Positions 26,821 through 36,094 of a stretch of DNA of 64,000 bases are shown here, in pieces. The stretch is taken from assembly GCA_027313705.1 (NCBI GenBank), contig DAHVDE010000026.1, positions 62,001 to 126,000 of the forward strand, given 5' to 3'. The stretch is from Actinomycetota bacterium. GTDB lineage: Bacteria > Actinomycetota > Actinomycetes > Streptosporangiales > Streptosporangiaceae. Each line of letters starts with the position of its first letter. Within the stretch, counting starts at the first letter, position 1. The notes under the pieces were generated by a model. The model made no database searches. It had not been told where the DNA came from and saw only the letters and a program-made list of their open reading frames with translations. The position numbers and the translations under genes are program-made.

Positions 26821-27102
26821 GTGACTGACGCAATCGTCGCGATTGTGCACGACGCGTTTGACATCGGCGCGGATGAGACCGCAGAGCCGACATGGCAAGA
26901 CCGGGCGCTTTGCGCCCAAACCGATCCTGAGGCATTTTTTCCCGAGAAGGGCGGCTCGACCAGGGAAGCCAAGCGGGTGTGCCGGAGCTGCGAGGTAAGA
27001 GCCGAGTGCCTGGAATACGCGCTCGCGCACGACGAGCGGTTCGGCATCTGGGGCGGCCTGTCCGAGCGGGAGCGCCGCAGGCTCAAGCGCCAGGCGGGGT
27101 AG
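26821..27102 (+). CDS. whiB2: WhiB2/WhiB-type iron-sulfur regulator
   Basis: A 93-residue Wbl protein tied to septation and sporulation in relatives. Cluster cysteines are Cys31, Cys54, Cys57 and Cys63, followed by the FGIWGGLSERERRRLKR turn. The GTG start is fixed by GGAGG 6 bases upstream. The order whiB2 divergent from fbiA matches Mycobacterium. A small hairpin (27110-27124) follows. Confidence 0.92.
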   Translation: MTDAIVAIVHDAFDIGADETAEPTWQDRALCAQTDPEAFFPEKGGSTREAKRVCRSCEVRAECLEYALAHDERFGIWGGLSERERRRLKRQAG

Positions 27103-27403
27103 CGGGCCAGCGCGGTGGCCGCGCCAGGCGCGGAGGAAACGGCGACTTTGGAAATTGGGGATTGAGCGGATAATCCAGTCAGAACATCGTGGCATATCGC
27201 TCGTCTTGTCGGGTTATGGTGCTGGGTGAGGGTGCCGGGGCCGCGCTTCGCAAGCCTGGTTGTTTCCAGCAAGCACGGCGTCTGGCAGTGACACCACCCA
27301 AGCTTCGCGTATCGTTCGATGGGTAATCCGGCCCGCGAACCGGCCGCAGGCCTGCCTGCGGCAACCGCCGGCCCGCCTCACACCGAGCAGCAACCGGATC
27401 ACC
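27103..27403 (+). other. Intergenic region before the GT2 gene
   Basis: A GCGCGG/CCGCGC hairpin (27110-27124) may weakly terminate whiB2. The rest has lower GC at third positions than real genes. An in-frame TTG at 27260 could lengthen the next gene, but that stretch does not look coding. No clear promoter was identified. Confidence 0.3.
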
Positions 27404-30400
27404 TTGTCCTCGAACGATTCTTATCCGCAGTACGTCGTCACAGCGGTCATCGTCGCCCATGACGGCGGTACCTGGCTGCCAGGCGTCGCCGATGCGCTGG
27501 CCGGGCAGACCCGCGCGGTGCAGCGCGTGGTTGCCGTCGATACCGGCAGCAGGGACCGGAGCGGTGCCGTGCTGGCATCGAAGTTCGGCCAGGCCGCTGT
27601 CTTCGGCATGGACCGTGCCACTGGTTACGGCGCGGCGGTGGCACGGGCGCTCGCGCACCGGGCCGCGAACTCGCCGGTGGCCGGCGCTGCCGGCATCTCG
27701 GCCAGGGACCGGGTTGAGTGGATCTGGCTGCTGCACGACGACTGCGAGCCCGCGCCAGACGCGCTCGAGCAACTGCTGCGCGGCGCGGCGGAGACCGGTG
27801 CGGCGGCCGTGCTCGGCCCCAAGCTGAGGGACTGGTCGAACCGTGAGGTGATTCTCGAGGCCGGGATCACTCTCGATACGGCGGCCAGGCGGCTGACTGG
27901 CATCGAGCCGCGTGAAGTTGACCAGGGCCAGCATGACGGCGATCGCGACACCCTCGCGGTCGCCAGCGCAGGCATGCTCGTCCGCCGTGACATCTGGGAA
28001 CAGGTCGGTGGCTTCGACGCCGGCATGGGCCTGTTCATGGAGGACGTCGACTTCTGCTGGCGGGTGCATTCGGCCGGCTACCGCGTTCGGGTCATTACTG
28101 ACGCCGTCTGCTATCACGTTCAGGCGGCGAGCAAGCATCGCCGTGCGATCTCCGTCGGCCGCCGGGCGCGAATGCTTGACCGCCGTAACGGGCTGCTTAC
28201 CTTGTTCGGCAACCTGCCTTTCTGGCAGATGGCGGCCGCGGTCGGCGGCAACGTACTGGTTTCGCTGCTGAGAATCACCTTCTTCCTGCTGGCCAAGCGG
28301 CTGACTGCGGCGCTTGACGAGGCTGCGGCTGTTTCGGCTGTGCTCATGCACCCGTTCAGGCTGATCAGCATGCGTCGGCGCCGCAGCGCTGGCAGGCGGG
28401 CGGCCTACCGCCGGGTCAAGGCCGATTTGCCCGCTGGTCACTCGGTCAGGCGGGTGGTCGAGTTTGCCGCTGCGGCAGCCTCGAAGTCGCAGGCGGACAC
28501 GACAGGAACGCATCACGCCTCGGCTGACCCGACCGAGGACGACTCGCTGCTCGTCGACAACGGCCTCGGCCGCAGGCTGCTGACCAGCCCCGCGCTTGCC
28601 GCATTCGCGGCGCTGCTGGTGGTCGCGCTGGTCGCTGGCCACTCGCTCCTTGGCGGCGGGCCGCTCGGCGGCGGCTCCCTGATACCCGCCTGGGGCGGTG
28701 CCTCCGACCTATGGCATACCTACCTGCAAGCGTTCCACCCGAGCGGGGTCGGCTCGTCCGCTCCGGCTCCCGCCTACCTGGCGGTGCTTGCGGTGCTCGC
28801 GACCGTGCTCGCGGGCAAGCCCTGGCTGGCTATCGTGGTGCTGCTCGTCGGCTGCGTGCCGCTCGCCGGGATGTCGGCGATGCTTGCCGTGCGGCGCATT
28901 ACCGCCTCGGCGCCGATCCGGGTCTGGGCATCGGTGACCTATGCGCTCCTGCCTGTCGCGATGGGGGTCGTCGCCTCAGGGCGCTTCGGTTCCGCTGTCG
29001 TATTCGTGCTCTTGCCGCTGATCGCGCTGACCGCCGGCCGGGTGGTGACCCGCTCGGGATCAGCTGCCAGCCGCGCTGCCTGGGCGACCGGATTTCTCGT
29101 GGCAGTCGGCTCCGCGTTCGTGCCGCTACTCTGGCTGGTCGCGCTGACCGGCTGCGTGATCGCCGCGATCGTCTTGCGCAACACCAGGCCGGGCTTGCTG
29201 CGCAACCTCGCGATCATCGTGCTGACCGCGCCCGTGCTTCTCATGCCATGGACCTTGACCCTGTTCTCTGCGCCGGCCGGCCTGCTGCTCGAGGCTGGCC
29301 TGCCGCAGCCTGGCTCGCCGGCCACGGGCCTGTCGGGCAAGATGCTGATCCTGCTGAGCCCCGGCGGTCCTGGCATGCCGCCGTACTGGGTGACCGGCGG
29401 CCTGCTGCTCGCCGCGCTTGCCGCGCTCTTCGCCGGCCGGCGCCGCCGGCTGATCATGGCGGGCTGGGGACTTGCGCTTGCCAGCCTTTTGCTCGCGGTG
29501 GTGATCAGCCGTCTGGTCGTCGCACCGCCAGACGGCGGGCGCGTCGTGGTCTGGGCCGGGCTTCCGCTGGCGATGGCGGCTCTCGGGCTGCTGCTCGCCG
29601 CCTCGGCCGGTGCCGAGGCGCTGCCCAGGCTGCTCGCGGCACGCAAGGGCAAGGGCTGGCGCTCGTCGATCGGCAGTGCGCGAGGTGCCTGGGTCGCGGT
29701 CATCGCCCTGCTGGCCTGCTCGGCGCCCTTGCTCGCCGCCGTAAGCTGGCTGGGCACCGGAGTCAGCGGGCCCGTCTACCACGCCTCAAGCGAGGTCGTG
29801 CCTGAACTGGTGGCGGTGGCTGACGGGCAAAGCCGTCAGGTCAGGACCCTGGTGCTGCGGTCAGGTCACGGTCACCTCTCTTACCTGCTGCTGCGGGGCG
29901 CAAGCCCGCAGCTTGGCGACCCGGCACTGACCGCGCCGCCGGACGCCGAGCGCGCGCTTGCCAGGGTAGTCGCCGCCCTCATCACGCCCGGCGGTGGCCT
30001 GGCCGCCGATCAGAGCCAGTTGCTCGCGGACTTCGACATCGGCTACGTCCTCGTGCAGGCGCCGGTAGACTCCCAGCTCAGCGCCACCCTTGACGACGTC
30101 GGCGGGCTGCGCACTTACAGCACCACGTCGAGCTATGCACTTTGGCAGCTAATCAATCCCCCGGCTCGGGTCAGTGTGCTCGAGCCGAACGGCACGGTGG
30201 TGCCGGTCGCGGCCGGCCAGACTGGCGTCTTCGGCGCACAAGCTCCGGCCGCTGGCGGGATCTTGATGCTCGCCGAGCCGGCCGGCGGCTGGAGCGCTTC
30301 GCTCAACGGGCATGCCCTGACTCAGGTGCGCTCGCCCGCTGGCAGCTGGGCGCAGGCTTTCCGGCTGCCCGCAGGCGGTGGCACGCTCGATGTCGGCCAC

Positions 30401-31786
30401 ACCAGTCTCGGCCACGACCTCTGGCTGGTGTTCGAGTTGCTTGTCCTGCTCGCGGTCGTTGCGCTCGCGTTGCCCGGCATTGGCCTCGCCGAGGACGCCC
30501 AGCGGGCAGGCGCGGCAGCGGACCAGGCGGCAGGGACGGCTAAGGCCGCGGGCGAGGCTGGTGGCAGGCGTGCCGCGACCAGCCGGACGGCAGGAATGCG
30601 CGGTGCGGGCGGGCGCAGGGCGGCAGGCGGCAGGTCGGCTGCGGGCGCAGGGACGGAGGCAGGCGACCTGGACGAGGCGGCGGAACTGGACGGCCTGTCA
30701 GTCTCAGGTAGTGCGGCCTCAGCCGGTGCAGGTTCCCGTGCCGCCGCGTCACGGCGCGGCCTCGCGGGTGCATCCAGCCCCACCGCGGCGAGGACGCAGC
30801 GGGGTGGCGGCCGGAGCCGTGGCAAGGCAGGCGGCCGTGGCAAGCCGGCCAGTGAAGGCGCCGCCGCGACAGGTTCCAGGTCGGGCCGGCGTGGCACTGA
30901 CCGCCGTGACCTCGACCGCCATGATGTGGATAGCCGTGATGTGGATAGCCGGGACCTTGACCTGGGCGAGCCAGGCGGTGACCGGCTTGAGCGGGCCGGG
31001 CTCGGCGAGCCTGCCGTGGCCGTTCGGCCGGGCCGGGGCAGGGAACCTGAGCGAGGCGGCAAGCAGGCACGCTCCGACCGCCGTCCGCGGGCCGTTACTG
31101 CCCCGCAGGCAAAGGCATGGCCCTACGCGAGCACCCCGGCAGGGGAGGATGCGGACGGCTATGCCGGCGACGGATATACCTCGGGCGGGCATGCCCCAGA
31201 TGGCTATCAGGACGACGACAGGTACGCTGCGAGCCGGCCTGCGGCCAGGCGGTCACCTTCAGGATCCGCGCCGCCACCCCAATGGTCGGCTCGGTCTGGC
31301 CAGAGCCTGGCCGACGCCGATTTCGGTCAGGACCGCGACTACGAAGAAGGCGGCTACCGTGCTGGCGGGCCCGAGGCGCCGCGCCACGGCCGCCGCGAGT
31401 CAGGGCGCCGCGGCGGCCAGGCACCCGATCCTTACGGCGCCGGGCAGTACGGCTCCGACCGTTACCAGCCAGACCCTTATGAGCCAGGCAGGTACGAGTC
31501 AGGCAGGTATGAGTCAGGTCGCGACGGCCGCCCGGCGCCCTGGCCGGGCGCGGCAGGCGAGGCGCTTGAGCCGCTGCCGCCCGCCGGGCCTGCTCAGGCG
31601 GGGCGGCAAGGCTCTCCCGGCGACCGGGAGGAGAGCGCAGGAGCTTCTGACTGGCGGCGTTCCGATCGCGCCTGGGGTCGCCGCCGCGAGTTTCCTGGCG
31701 GCAGCAAAGACCAGGCAGGCTCGGGCCATCCTTACGAGTCCAGGCGAACTGAGCGTGACGACGAGTACGAGGGAGAGACCTGGTGA
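27404..31786 (+). CDS. Very large GT2 glycosyltransferase membrane protein with disordered tail
   Basis: About 1,460 residues. An N-terminal GT2 domain (VTAVIVAHDGGTWLPG, WIWLLHDDCEP with a DxD-like pair, MEDVDFCWR) is followed by a block of many membrane segments and an outer domain. A final membrane segment near 30420-30490 leads into a roughly 430-residue disordered tail rich in Gly, Arg, Ala, Asp, Tyr and Pro. The tail contains tandem 15-bp units. The equivalent gene follows whiB2 in other actinomycetes. The TTG start at 27404 is chosen because upstream codons look non-coding. Its GTGA overlap with the next gene indicates coupling. Donor and acceptor are unknown; a cell-envelope glycan is likely. 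Confidence 0.8.
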   Translation: MSSNDSYPQYVVTAVIVAHDGGTWLPGVADALAGQTRAVQRVVAVDTGSRDRSGAVLASKFGQAAVFGMDRATGYGAAVARALAHRAANSPVAGAAGISARDRVEWIWLLHDDCEPAPDALEQLLRGAAETGAAAVLGPKLRDWSNREVILEAGITLDTAARRLTGIEPREVDQGQHDGDRDTLAVASAGMLVRRDIWEQVGGFDAGMGLFMEDVDFCWRVHSAGYRVRVITDAVCYHVQAASKHRRAISVGRRARMLDRRNGLLTLFGNLPFWQMAAAVGGNVLVSLLRITFFLLAKRLTAALDEAAAVSAVLMHPFRLISMRRRRSAGRRAAYRRVKADLPAGHSVRRVVEFAAAAASKSQADTTGTHHASADPTEDDSLLVDNGLGRRLLTSPALAAFAALLVVALVAGHSLLGGGPLGGGSLIPAWGGASDLWHTYLQAFHPSGVGSSAPAPAYLAVLAVLATVLAGKPWLAIVVLLVGCVPLAGMSAMLAVRRITASAPIRVWASVTYALLPVAMGVVASGRFGSAVVFVLLPLIALTAGRVVTRSGSAASRAAWATGFLVAVGSAFVPLLWLVALTGCVIAAIVLRNTRPGLLRNLAIIVLTAPVLLMPWTLTLFSAPAGLLLEAGLPQPGSPATGLSGKMLILLSPGGPGMPPYWVTGGLLLAALAALFAGRRRRLIMAGWGLALASLLLAVVISRLVVAPPDGGRVVVWAGLPLAMAALGLLLAASAGAEALPRLLAARKGKGWRSSIGSARGAWVAVIALLACSAPLLAAVSWLGTGVSGPVYHASSEVVPELVAVADGQSRQVRTLVLRSGHGHLSYLLLRGASPQLGDPALTAPPDAERALARVVAALITPGGGLAADQSQLLADFDIGYVLVQAPVDSQLSATLDDVGGLRTYSTTSSYALWQLINPPARVSVLEPNGTVVPVAAGQTGVFGAQAPAAGGILMLAEPAGGWSASLNGHALTQVRSPAGSWAQAFRLPAGGGTLDVGHTSLGHDLWLVFELLVLLAVVALALPGIGLAEDAQRAGAAADQAAGTAKAAGEAGGRRAATSRTAGMRGAGGRRAAGGRSAAGAGTEAGDLDEAAELDGLSVSGSAASAGAGSRAAASRRGLAGASSPTAARTQRGGGRSRGKAGGRGKPASEGAAATGSRSGRRGTDRRDLDRHDVDSRDVDSRDLDLGEPGGDRLERAGLGEPAVAVRPGRGREPERGGKQARSDRRPRAVTAPQAKAWPYASTPAGEDADGYAGDGYTSGGHAPDGYQDDDRYAASRPAARRSPSGSAPPPQWSARSGQSLADADFGQDRDYEEGGYRAGGPEAPRHGRRESGRRGGQAPDPYGAGQYGSDRYQPDPYEPGRYESGRYESGRDGRPAPWPGAAGEALEPLPPAGPAQAGRQGSPGDREESAGASDWRRSDRAWGRRREFPGGSKDQAGSGHPYESRRTERDDEYEGETW
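31466..31525 (+). repeat. 15-bp tandem units inside the GT2 tail
   Basis: Four degenerate 15-bp units, best copies GAGCCAGGCAGGTAC and GAGTCAGGCAGGTAT (31481-31510), encode YEPGR/YESGR repeats. A shorter pair (30923-30952) encodes VDSRD. Both keep the reading frame. Confidence 0.65.
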
Positions 31787-33324
31787 CGACCCGCAAGAAT
31801 CGCCAGGCCAGGAACCGCGTGGTCGCGAATCGGGTCATACTCGCCTTCCTGGTGCTCGTCGTGCTCGCCGCTGTCTACGAACTCGTCGGTGTCATCAAGC
31901 CGGTCACGGTGAACACCGCGAGCAGCATCACCAGTGCAAGCCGCAACGACGTAAGTACCGCGCTGCTCGGCTGCCCCGCCCCTGGATCGGCTGGCACCAC
32001 GGGCGGCGGTGTCGCGATAGCGAACGTGCCGTTGTCGGCCGCCGGCGGCGGGGCGGCTTTTACCCTGCTTTCCGGGTCGCCTGCTGGTGCTCAGGTCGGA
32101 TCTGTTCCCCGCCCGGGGCAGCTCACTGTCGAAGCCATTCCTGCCGCTAAGGCACTGCGGAAGAAGTCACAGAACATCACGCTGATGGCTGGCGGCCTGG
32201 TGCCTACCACGCCTGCCAGGGGCGGCCTGATCGTCTCGGCGCAGGGCGCTAACGCCCAAGGTCTCGATGTCGAGCAGCTAGGGCCAGGCGGACAGGCCAC
32301 GGCCAGATGCCAGCCCGCCGGCTCAGACTTCTGGTTCGTCAGCCCCGGGTCGGCAAGACTGCATATCTACCTGTACCTGATGAATACAGATAGCGAGCCC
32401 GCCGACGTCTCTGTCGGCGTGCAGACCGACAGCGGGCCATTGCTCGGCACCCAGGACTCTGGCATCGTCGTGCCGCCGCACAGCATGATCGTCCAGACCC
32501 TTGACAAGCTGGTGCGCTCGGCGAAGGCCATCGCGCTCCAGGTGACGACGAGCACGGGCCGGGTCGTGGCGGCGGTGCGGGAGACGACGAGTGCCGCGAA
32601 AGAAGGCGCCTGGCTGCCTGCCGCGGCAGAGCCGGCGACCAGCCAGTACCTGGCCGGCCTGCCGGCCATCTCTGGGGCTCGTGAGCTCTACGTGACCGTA
32701 CCTGGCAATGCCTCGGCCCAGGTTAAGGTAACCGTCATCACCGCGCACGGCACCTACCAGCCAACCGGCGGCAGCGGCATCAGCCTGCTCGGGCATCTCA
32801 CCAGCGGGATCTCGATTCCCTCGCTAAGCGGGGTTACCGGCACGATCGAGATTTCCGCCAATGTGCCGGTAACAGGGACCCTGGTGATCCCCGGTGGCCC
32901 GCAGGGAGCGCCAGGCACGTTCATCGTCGGTGCTCCGGCACTCAACGGGCCAGGTGTCGTGGCGGCGAGCACCGCGGGCCGGCTTGGCGCGACCTACGTC
33001 CAACTGGCGGCGCCCGCGACGGCCGCCAGCGTGCGCATAGCCCAGGCGGCGCCTGGATCGCCGCTCGCGGCCACTTCTGGTCAGGTGGTGCACATTCCAG
33101 CCAGGTCGGCGATCCAGGTCAGCCTGAGCCTTCCGAAGCGGCTGGCGAAGACTCCCCTGATCGCTTTCGTGGTGACGCCATTGCCGGGATCTGGCCCGGT
33201 TTACGCCGGCCGGGCATCGATCATCAGGAACAGCGTGCAGACGATACTGCCCGTGGTGTCCTCGCCTGACCAGATCCAGTTCGCCGATGTGCGCGAGTCG
33301 CTGCTCGCGATACTCGGCTCATGA
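31783..33324 (+). CDS. DUF5719-family secreted or anchored protein
   Basis: 513 residues with an N-terminal membrane segment (VILAFLVLVVLAAVYELVGVI). The remaining exported part is rich in Ala, Gly, Val and Thr with beta-type repeats, matching the DUF5719 protein found after the GT2 gene in other actinomycetes. It overlaps that gene by four bases (GTGA). It probably works with the GT2 protein in the envelope, by context only. Confidence 0.8.
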   Translation: MTTRKNRQARNRVVANRVILAFLVLVVLAAVYELVGVIKPVTVNTASSITSASRNDVSTALLGCPAPGSAGTTGGGVAIANVPLSAAGGGAAFTLLSGSPAGAQVGSVPRPGQLTVEAIPAAKALRKKSQNITLMAGGLVPTTPARGGLIVSAQGANAQGLDVEQLGPGGQATARCQPAGSDFWFVSPGSARLHIYLYLMNTDSEPADVSVGVQTDSGPLLGTQDSGIVVPPHSMIVQTLDKLVRSAKAIALQVTTSTGRVVAAVRETTSAAKEGAWLPAAAEPATSQYLAGLPAISGARELYVTVPGNASAQVKVTVITAHGTYQPTGGSGISLLGHLTSGISIPSLSGVTGTIEISANVPVTGTLVIPGGPQGAPGTFIVGAPALNGPGVVAASTAGRLGATYVQLAAPATAASVRIAQAAPGSPLAATSGQVVHIPARSAIQVSLSLPKRLAKTPLIAFVVTPLPGSGPVYAGRASIIRNSVQTILPVVSSPDQIQFADVRESLLAILGS

Positions 33325-33335
33325 ACCTGGCAAGG

Positions 33336-33821
33336 CTAATCGTCTTCGTAACCAGGGTCGACCGTCGTCGGGTCGATGCCAAGCAGCCTCGCGAACTCCT
33401 CGATGACGACGTCAAGCACGAGGTCACTTAGCTCGTCCTCGCCGTCGGCGCGGGCAAGCAGCGGCCTGCGGTACAGCACGATCCTGGCCGGCCTGGCCGG
33501 ATGATCCTGGTCGCCGGTCTGCGACCAGGCCGGGTCGAGCCTGGCGAGGGGTACCGGATCGTACTCGTCGGCCGGCAGCCCTTCTTCAGGAAAATCGGCG
33601 GCAGGAACTTCTTCGACCGCGAACTCGACGCCCGCCAGTTCCGCTTCCCAGCGCGGCTCGAGCTGGGCTACTGCCGCGAGTACCAGTTCGTCGAAGCGCT
33701 CAGAGCGGCTGCGATTCAGGGGCGAGCCTGCCGGAGCCAGCGGCCCGCGAAGGCCTCGTCCGTGCCTGTCGCGGCGCCGGATAACCGAGGCCCCAGGATG
33801 CCTGCCATCAGCCGGGCGCAC
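33336..33821 (-). CDS. Zincin-like metallopeptidase family protein, degenerate active site
   Basis: 161 residues with the actinobacterial N-terminal signature RRRDRHGRGLRGPLAP and the core FDELVLAAVAQLEPRW. The region that holds HExxH in related families reads VIEEFARLLGIDP, with no histidine, so zinc protease activity is unlikely. This degeneracy is common in actinobacterial members next to DUF3499. It converges with the DUF5719 gene, 11 bp apart. Confidence 0.75.
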   Translation of the reverse strand: MRPADGRHPGASVIRRRDRHGRGLRGPLAPAGSPLNRSRSERFDELVLAAVAQLEPRWEAELAGVEFAVEEVPAADFPEEGLPADEYDPVPLARLDPAWSQTGDQDHPARPARIVLYRRPLLARADGEDELSDLVLDVVIEEFARLLGIDPTTVDPGYEDD

Positions 33822-34045
33822 GTTACCAGCCTAGCCGCCCGCGCGCGCGGCGGCACGGCACCGGTACTTACCAAGACACGATCGTGCAGAGTGCCCTGGG
33901 TGATGGCGTTACCGCCTGGCATACCGGTACCGTCAGCCGTTGTGAGCGAACTACGCGGGCACGTCCTTTGCGGGACGCCCCGGTGCCTGCTACGGCCGTG
34001 GTCGCGAGCTGAAATCGGGAACCTAGCCGTGAGCGAGGAGGGTCG

Positions 34046-34411
34046 TTGAGTTCTCGCCGCTGCTCCCGGCCAGCCTGCAATCGAGATGCGGTATGCACGC
34101 TGACCTACGTCTACAGGGACTCGACCGCCGTACTCGGCCCGCTCGCTGCCTACGTCGAGCCGCATTGCTATGACTTGTGCAGCGCGCATGCCGACCGGCT
34201 TACCGCGCCGAGAGGCTGGGATATCGTCAGGCTTCCGCTCGGGCCGAGCCAGGAAGCCGCTGCCGACGACCTCGAGGCGCTGGCCAATGCCGTGCGCGAG
34301 GCGGCTGCCCCTCGCACGCCCGCCGAGCCAGTCGGGCAGGGCGTCGAGGTGGGAAGGCGCGGCCACCTGCGGGTGCTGAGGTCGGCGCCGCCGGAGCGCG
34401 GCCGCTCCTAG
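34046..34411 (+). CDS. DUF3499 family protein
   Basis: 121 residues beginning RRCSRPAC and containing ATLTYVYRDSTAVLGPL-like and EPHCYDLCSAHADRLTAPRGW stretches characteristic of DUF3499. The paired Cys and His residues suggest a zinc ribbon. The TTG start has AGGAGG 4-5 bases upstream. The stop codon lies in a perfect 18-bp duplication. The function is unknown; it sits before manB as in Streptomyces. Confidence 0.85.
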   Translation: MSSRRCSRPACNRDAVCTLTYVYRDSTAVLGPLAAYVEPHCYDLCSAHADRLTAPRGWDIVRLPLGPSQEAAADDLEALANAVREAAAPRTPAEPVGQGVEVGRRGHLRVLRSAPPERGRS

Positions 34412-34444
34412 CCGTCCGCCTGCGCGTAGCCGTCCGCCTGCGCG
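34409..34444 (+). repeat. Perfect 18-bp duplication starting at the DUF3499 stop
   Basis: TAGCCGTCCGCCTGCGCG occurs twice without mismatch (34409-34426, 34427-34444). The first three bases are the stop codon, so a second in-frame TAG follows 18 bases later. Confidence 0.85.
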
Positions 34445-34515
34445 CGAAGAGTGGCGGCAGCGGCCGATAGTCTTGGGGACCTGTACTTGATTCGAGCCGG
34501 CGAGCGTGCCCGCGC

Positions 34516-35895
34516 GTGAGCGATCAGGAGAGACAAGCAGAAGTGGCCGACTACGCGAAGATCTTCAAGGCATACGACATTCGTGGCCTGGTGCCTGGCG
34601 AACTCGACGAGGGTGTAGCGGAGGCCGTCGGTGCGGCGTTCGCCAGCATGACCGAGGCAGAGTCCGTCGTCGTCGTGCACGACATGCGAGCCTCGTCTGA
34701 GCCGCTCGCCGCGGCCTTCGCCCGCGGTGCCGCTGCCGCAGGCGCCAATGTCGTCGATGGCGGGCTTGGCTCTACTGATCTCCTGTACTACGGCAGCGGC
34801 AGCCTCGGCGTGCCCGGTGCCATGATCACGGCTAGCCATAACCCGGCGAGGTACAACGGGATCAAGCTGTGCCGCGCGGGAGCCAGGCCGGTCGGCCAGG
34901 ACACAGGCCTTGCCGCGCTGCGCACGATGGCGAGCGCGGGCGAGCGGGTCAAGGCGGCCGTGCCGGGAGTCGTGACGAGGCAGGACCTGCTTTCCGGCTA
35001 TGCCAGCTACCTGAAGTCACTTGTCGACTTGTCTGTCATCAGGCCGCTCAAAGTGGCAGTCGACGCGGGGAACGGCATGGCCGGGCTCACCGTGCCCAAG
35101 GTATTGCAAGGCCTGCCGATTGAGACCGTGCCGCTCTACTTCGAACTCGACGGCTCGTTCCCCAACCACGAGGCGAACCCGATCGACCCGGCCAACCTGG
35201 TCGATTTGCAGGCCGCGGTCCGCGAGTCAGGCGCGGATATCGGACTTGCCTTCGATGGCGACGCAGACCGCTGCTTCGTCGTGGACGAGCGTGGCGCGGT
35301 CGTTTCTCCTTCGGTGCTTACCGCACTGATAGCGACGCGCGAACTGGCCCGCGAGCCTGGCGCGGCCATCATCCACAACCTGATCACCTCGAAGGCGGTA
35401 CCCGAGATCGTGACCGAGCACGGCGGCACGCCTGTGCGCACCAGGGTCGGGCATTCCTTCATCAAGGCGGTCATGTCCGAGCATGGCGCGATCTTCGGCG
35501 GCGAGCATTCAGGGCATTTTTACTTCAGGGACTTCTGGTTCGCTGACTCGGGCATGCTCGCCGCGCTGCACGTGCTCGCCGCGCTCGGCGGTCAGGATCT
35601 GCCGCTGTCAGAACTGCTCGGCCAGTACTCAAGGTACGTCGCCTCGGGTGAGATCAACAGCGAGGTCAGCGACCAGGCCGCCGCTACGGAGAAGGTCAGG
35701 CTGGCCTACTGCGGCCAGGAAGGCGTCACGGCCGACGAGCTTGACGGGCTGACGATCAAGAGCGCGGACTGGTGGCTCAACCTGCGGCCGTCGAACACCG
35801 AGCCGCTGCTGCGCCTCAACGTGGAGGCTGACAACGACGCCATCTTGGCTAAAGTGACTGAGGACGTACTGCGAATCGTCCGCGATGGAGACTAG
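34516..35895 (+). CDS. manB: Phosphomannomutase/phosphoglucomutase ManB
   Basis: Interconverts mannose-6- and mannose-1-phosphate, feeding GDP-mannose synthesis. 459 residues of the alpha-D-phosphohexomutase family: active serine in TASHNP, metal loop DGDADRCF, sugar loop GGEHSGHFYF and phosphate loop RPSNTEPLLRL. GTG 34543, with AGGAGAG upstream, is an alternative start. It is linked to the nucleotidyltransferase and GT4 genes at 12.4-14.6 kb by pathway. The Trm112-like gene begins at the next base. Confidence 0.93.
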   Translation: MSDQERQAEVADYAKIFKAYDIRGLVPGELDEGVAEAVGAAFASMTEAESVVVVHDMRASSEPLAAAFARGAAAAGANVVDGGLGSTDLLYYGSGSLGVPGAMITASHNPARYNGIKLCRAGARPVGQDTGLAALRTMASAGERVKAAVPGVVTRQDLLSGYASYLKSLVDLSVIRPLKVAVDAGNGMAGLTVPKVLQGLPIETVPLYFELDGSFPNHEANPIDPANLVDLQAAVRESGADIGLAFDGDADRCFVVDERGAVVSPSVLTALIATRELAREPGAAIIHNLITSKAVPEIVTEHGGTPVRTRVGHSFIKAVMSEHGAIFGGEHSGHFYFRDFWFADSGMLAALHVLAALGGQDLPLSELLGQYSRYVASGEINSEVSDQAAATEKVRLAYCGQEGVTADELDGLTIKSADWWLNLRPSNTEPLLRLNVEADNDAILAKVTEDVLRIVRDGD

Positions 35896-36075
35896 GTGAA
35901 GATCGAGGACTGGCTACTAGCGATTCTCGCTTGCCCCAAATGCCACTCGCCGCTGCGGGTAGACGACGAGGCGAGCGAGCTGATCTGCACTGGCGCTGGC
36001 TGCGGCCTTGCCTATCCGGTGCGCGACGACATCCCTGTGCTCCTGGTCAGCGAAGCGCGTGATCCCGCGCCGTGA
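35896..36075 (+). CDS. Trm112-family small zinc protein
   Basis: A 59-residue protein translated from GTG 35896 as MKIEDWLLAILACPKCHSPL and continuing to IPVLLVSEARDPAP. Two Cys pairs (CPKC and a CTGAGC pair) and the YPVRDDIPVLL end are typical of Trm112/YcaR proteins, which activate methyltransferases or other partners. It begins immediately after the manB stop. Its stop lies in a 13-bp duplication. Confidence 0.88.
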   Translation: MKIEDWLLAILACPKCHSPLRVDDEASELICTGAGCGLAYPVRDDIPVLLVSEARDPAP

Positions 36076-36083
36076 TCCCGCTT
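36058..36083 (+). repeat. 13-bp duplication at the Trm112 stop
   Basis: CGTGATCCCGCGC (36058-36070) and CGTGATCCCGCTT (36071-36083) match at 11 of 13 positions. The stop TGA lies in the second unit. Confidence 0.55.
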
Positions 36084-36094
36084 CGCGGTAAGGG

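Noticed and set aside
27179-28642. 487-codon minus-strand frame opposite the GT2 domain
   Set aside because: Shadow of the conserved GT2 sequence, without a ribosome-binding site or domain.
30378-32150. 590-codon frame overlapping the end of the GT2 gene and the start of DUF5719
   Set aside because: Arg/Gly/Pro-rich with no family features. The repeat-rich GT2 tail leaves all frames open; the GT2 and DUF5719 frames carry the recognisable signals.
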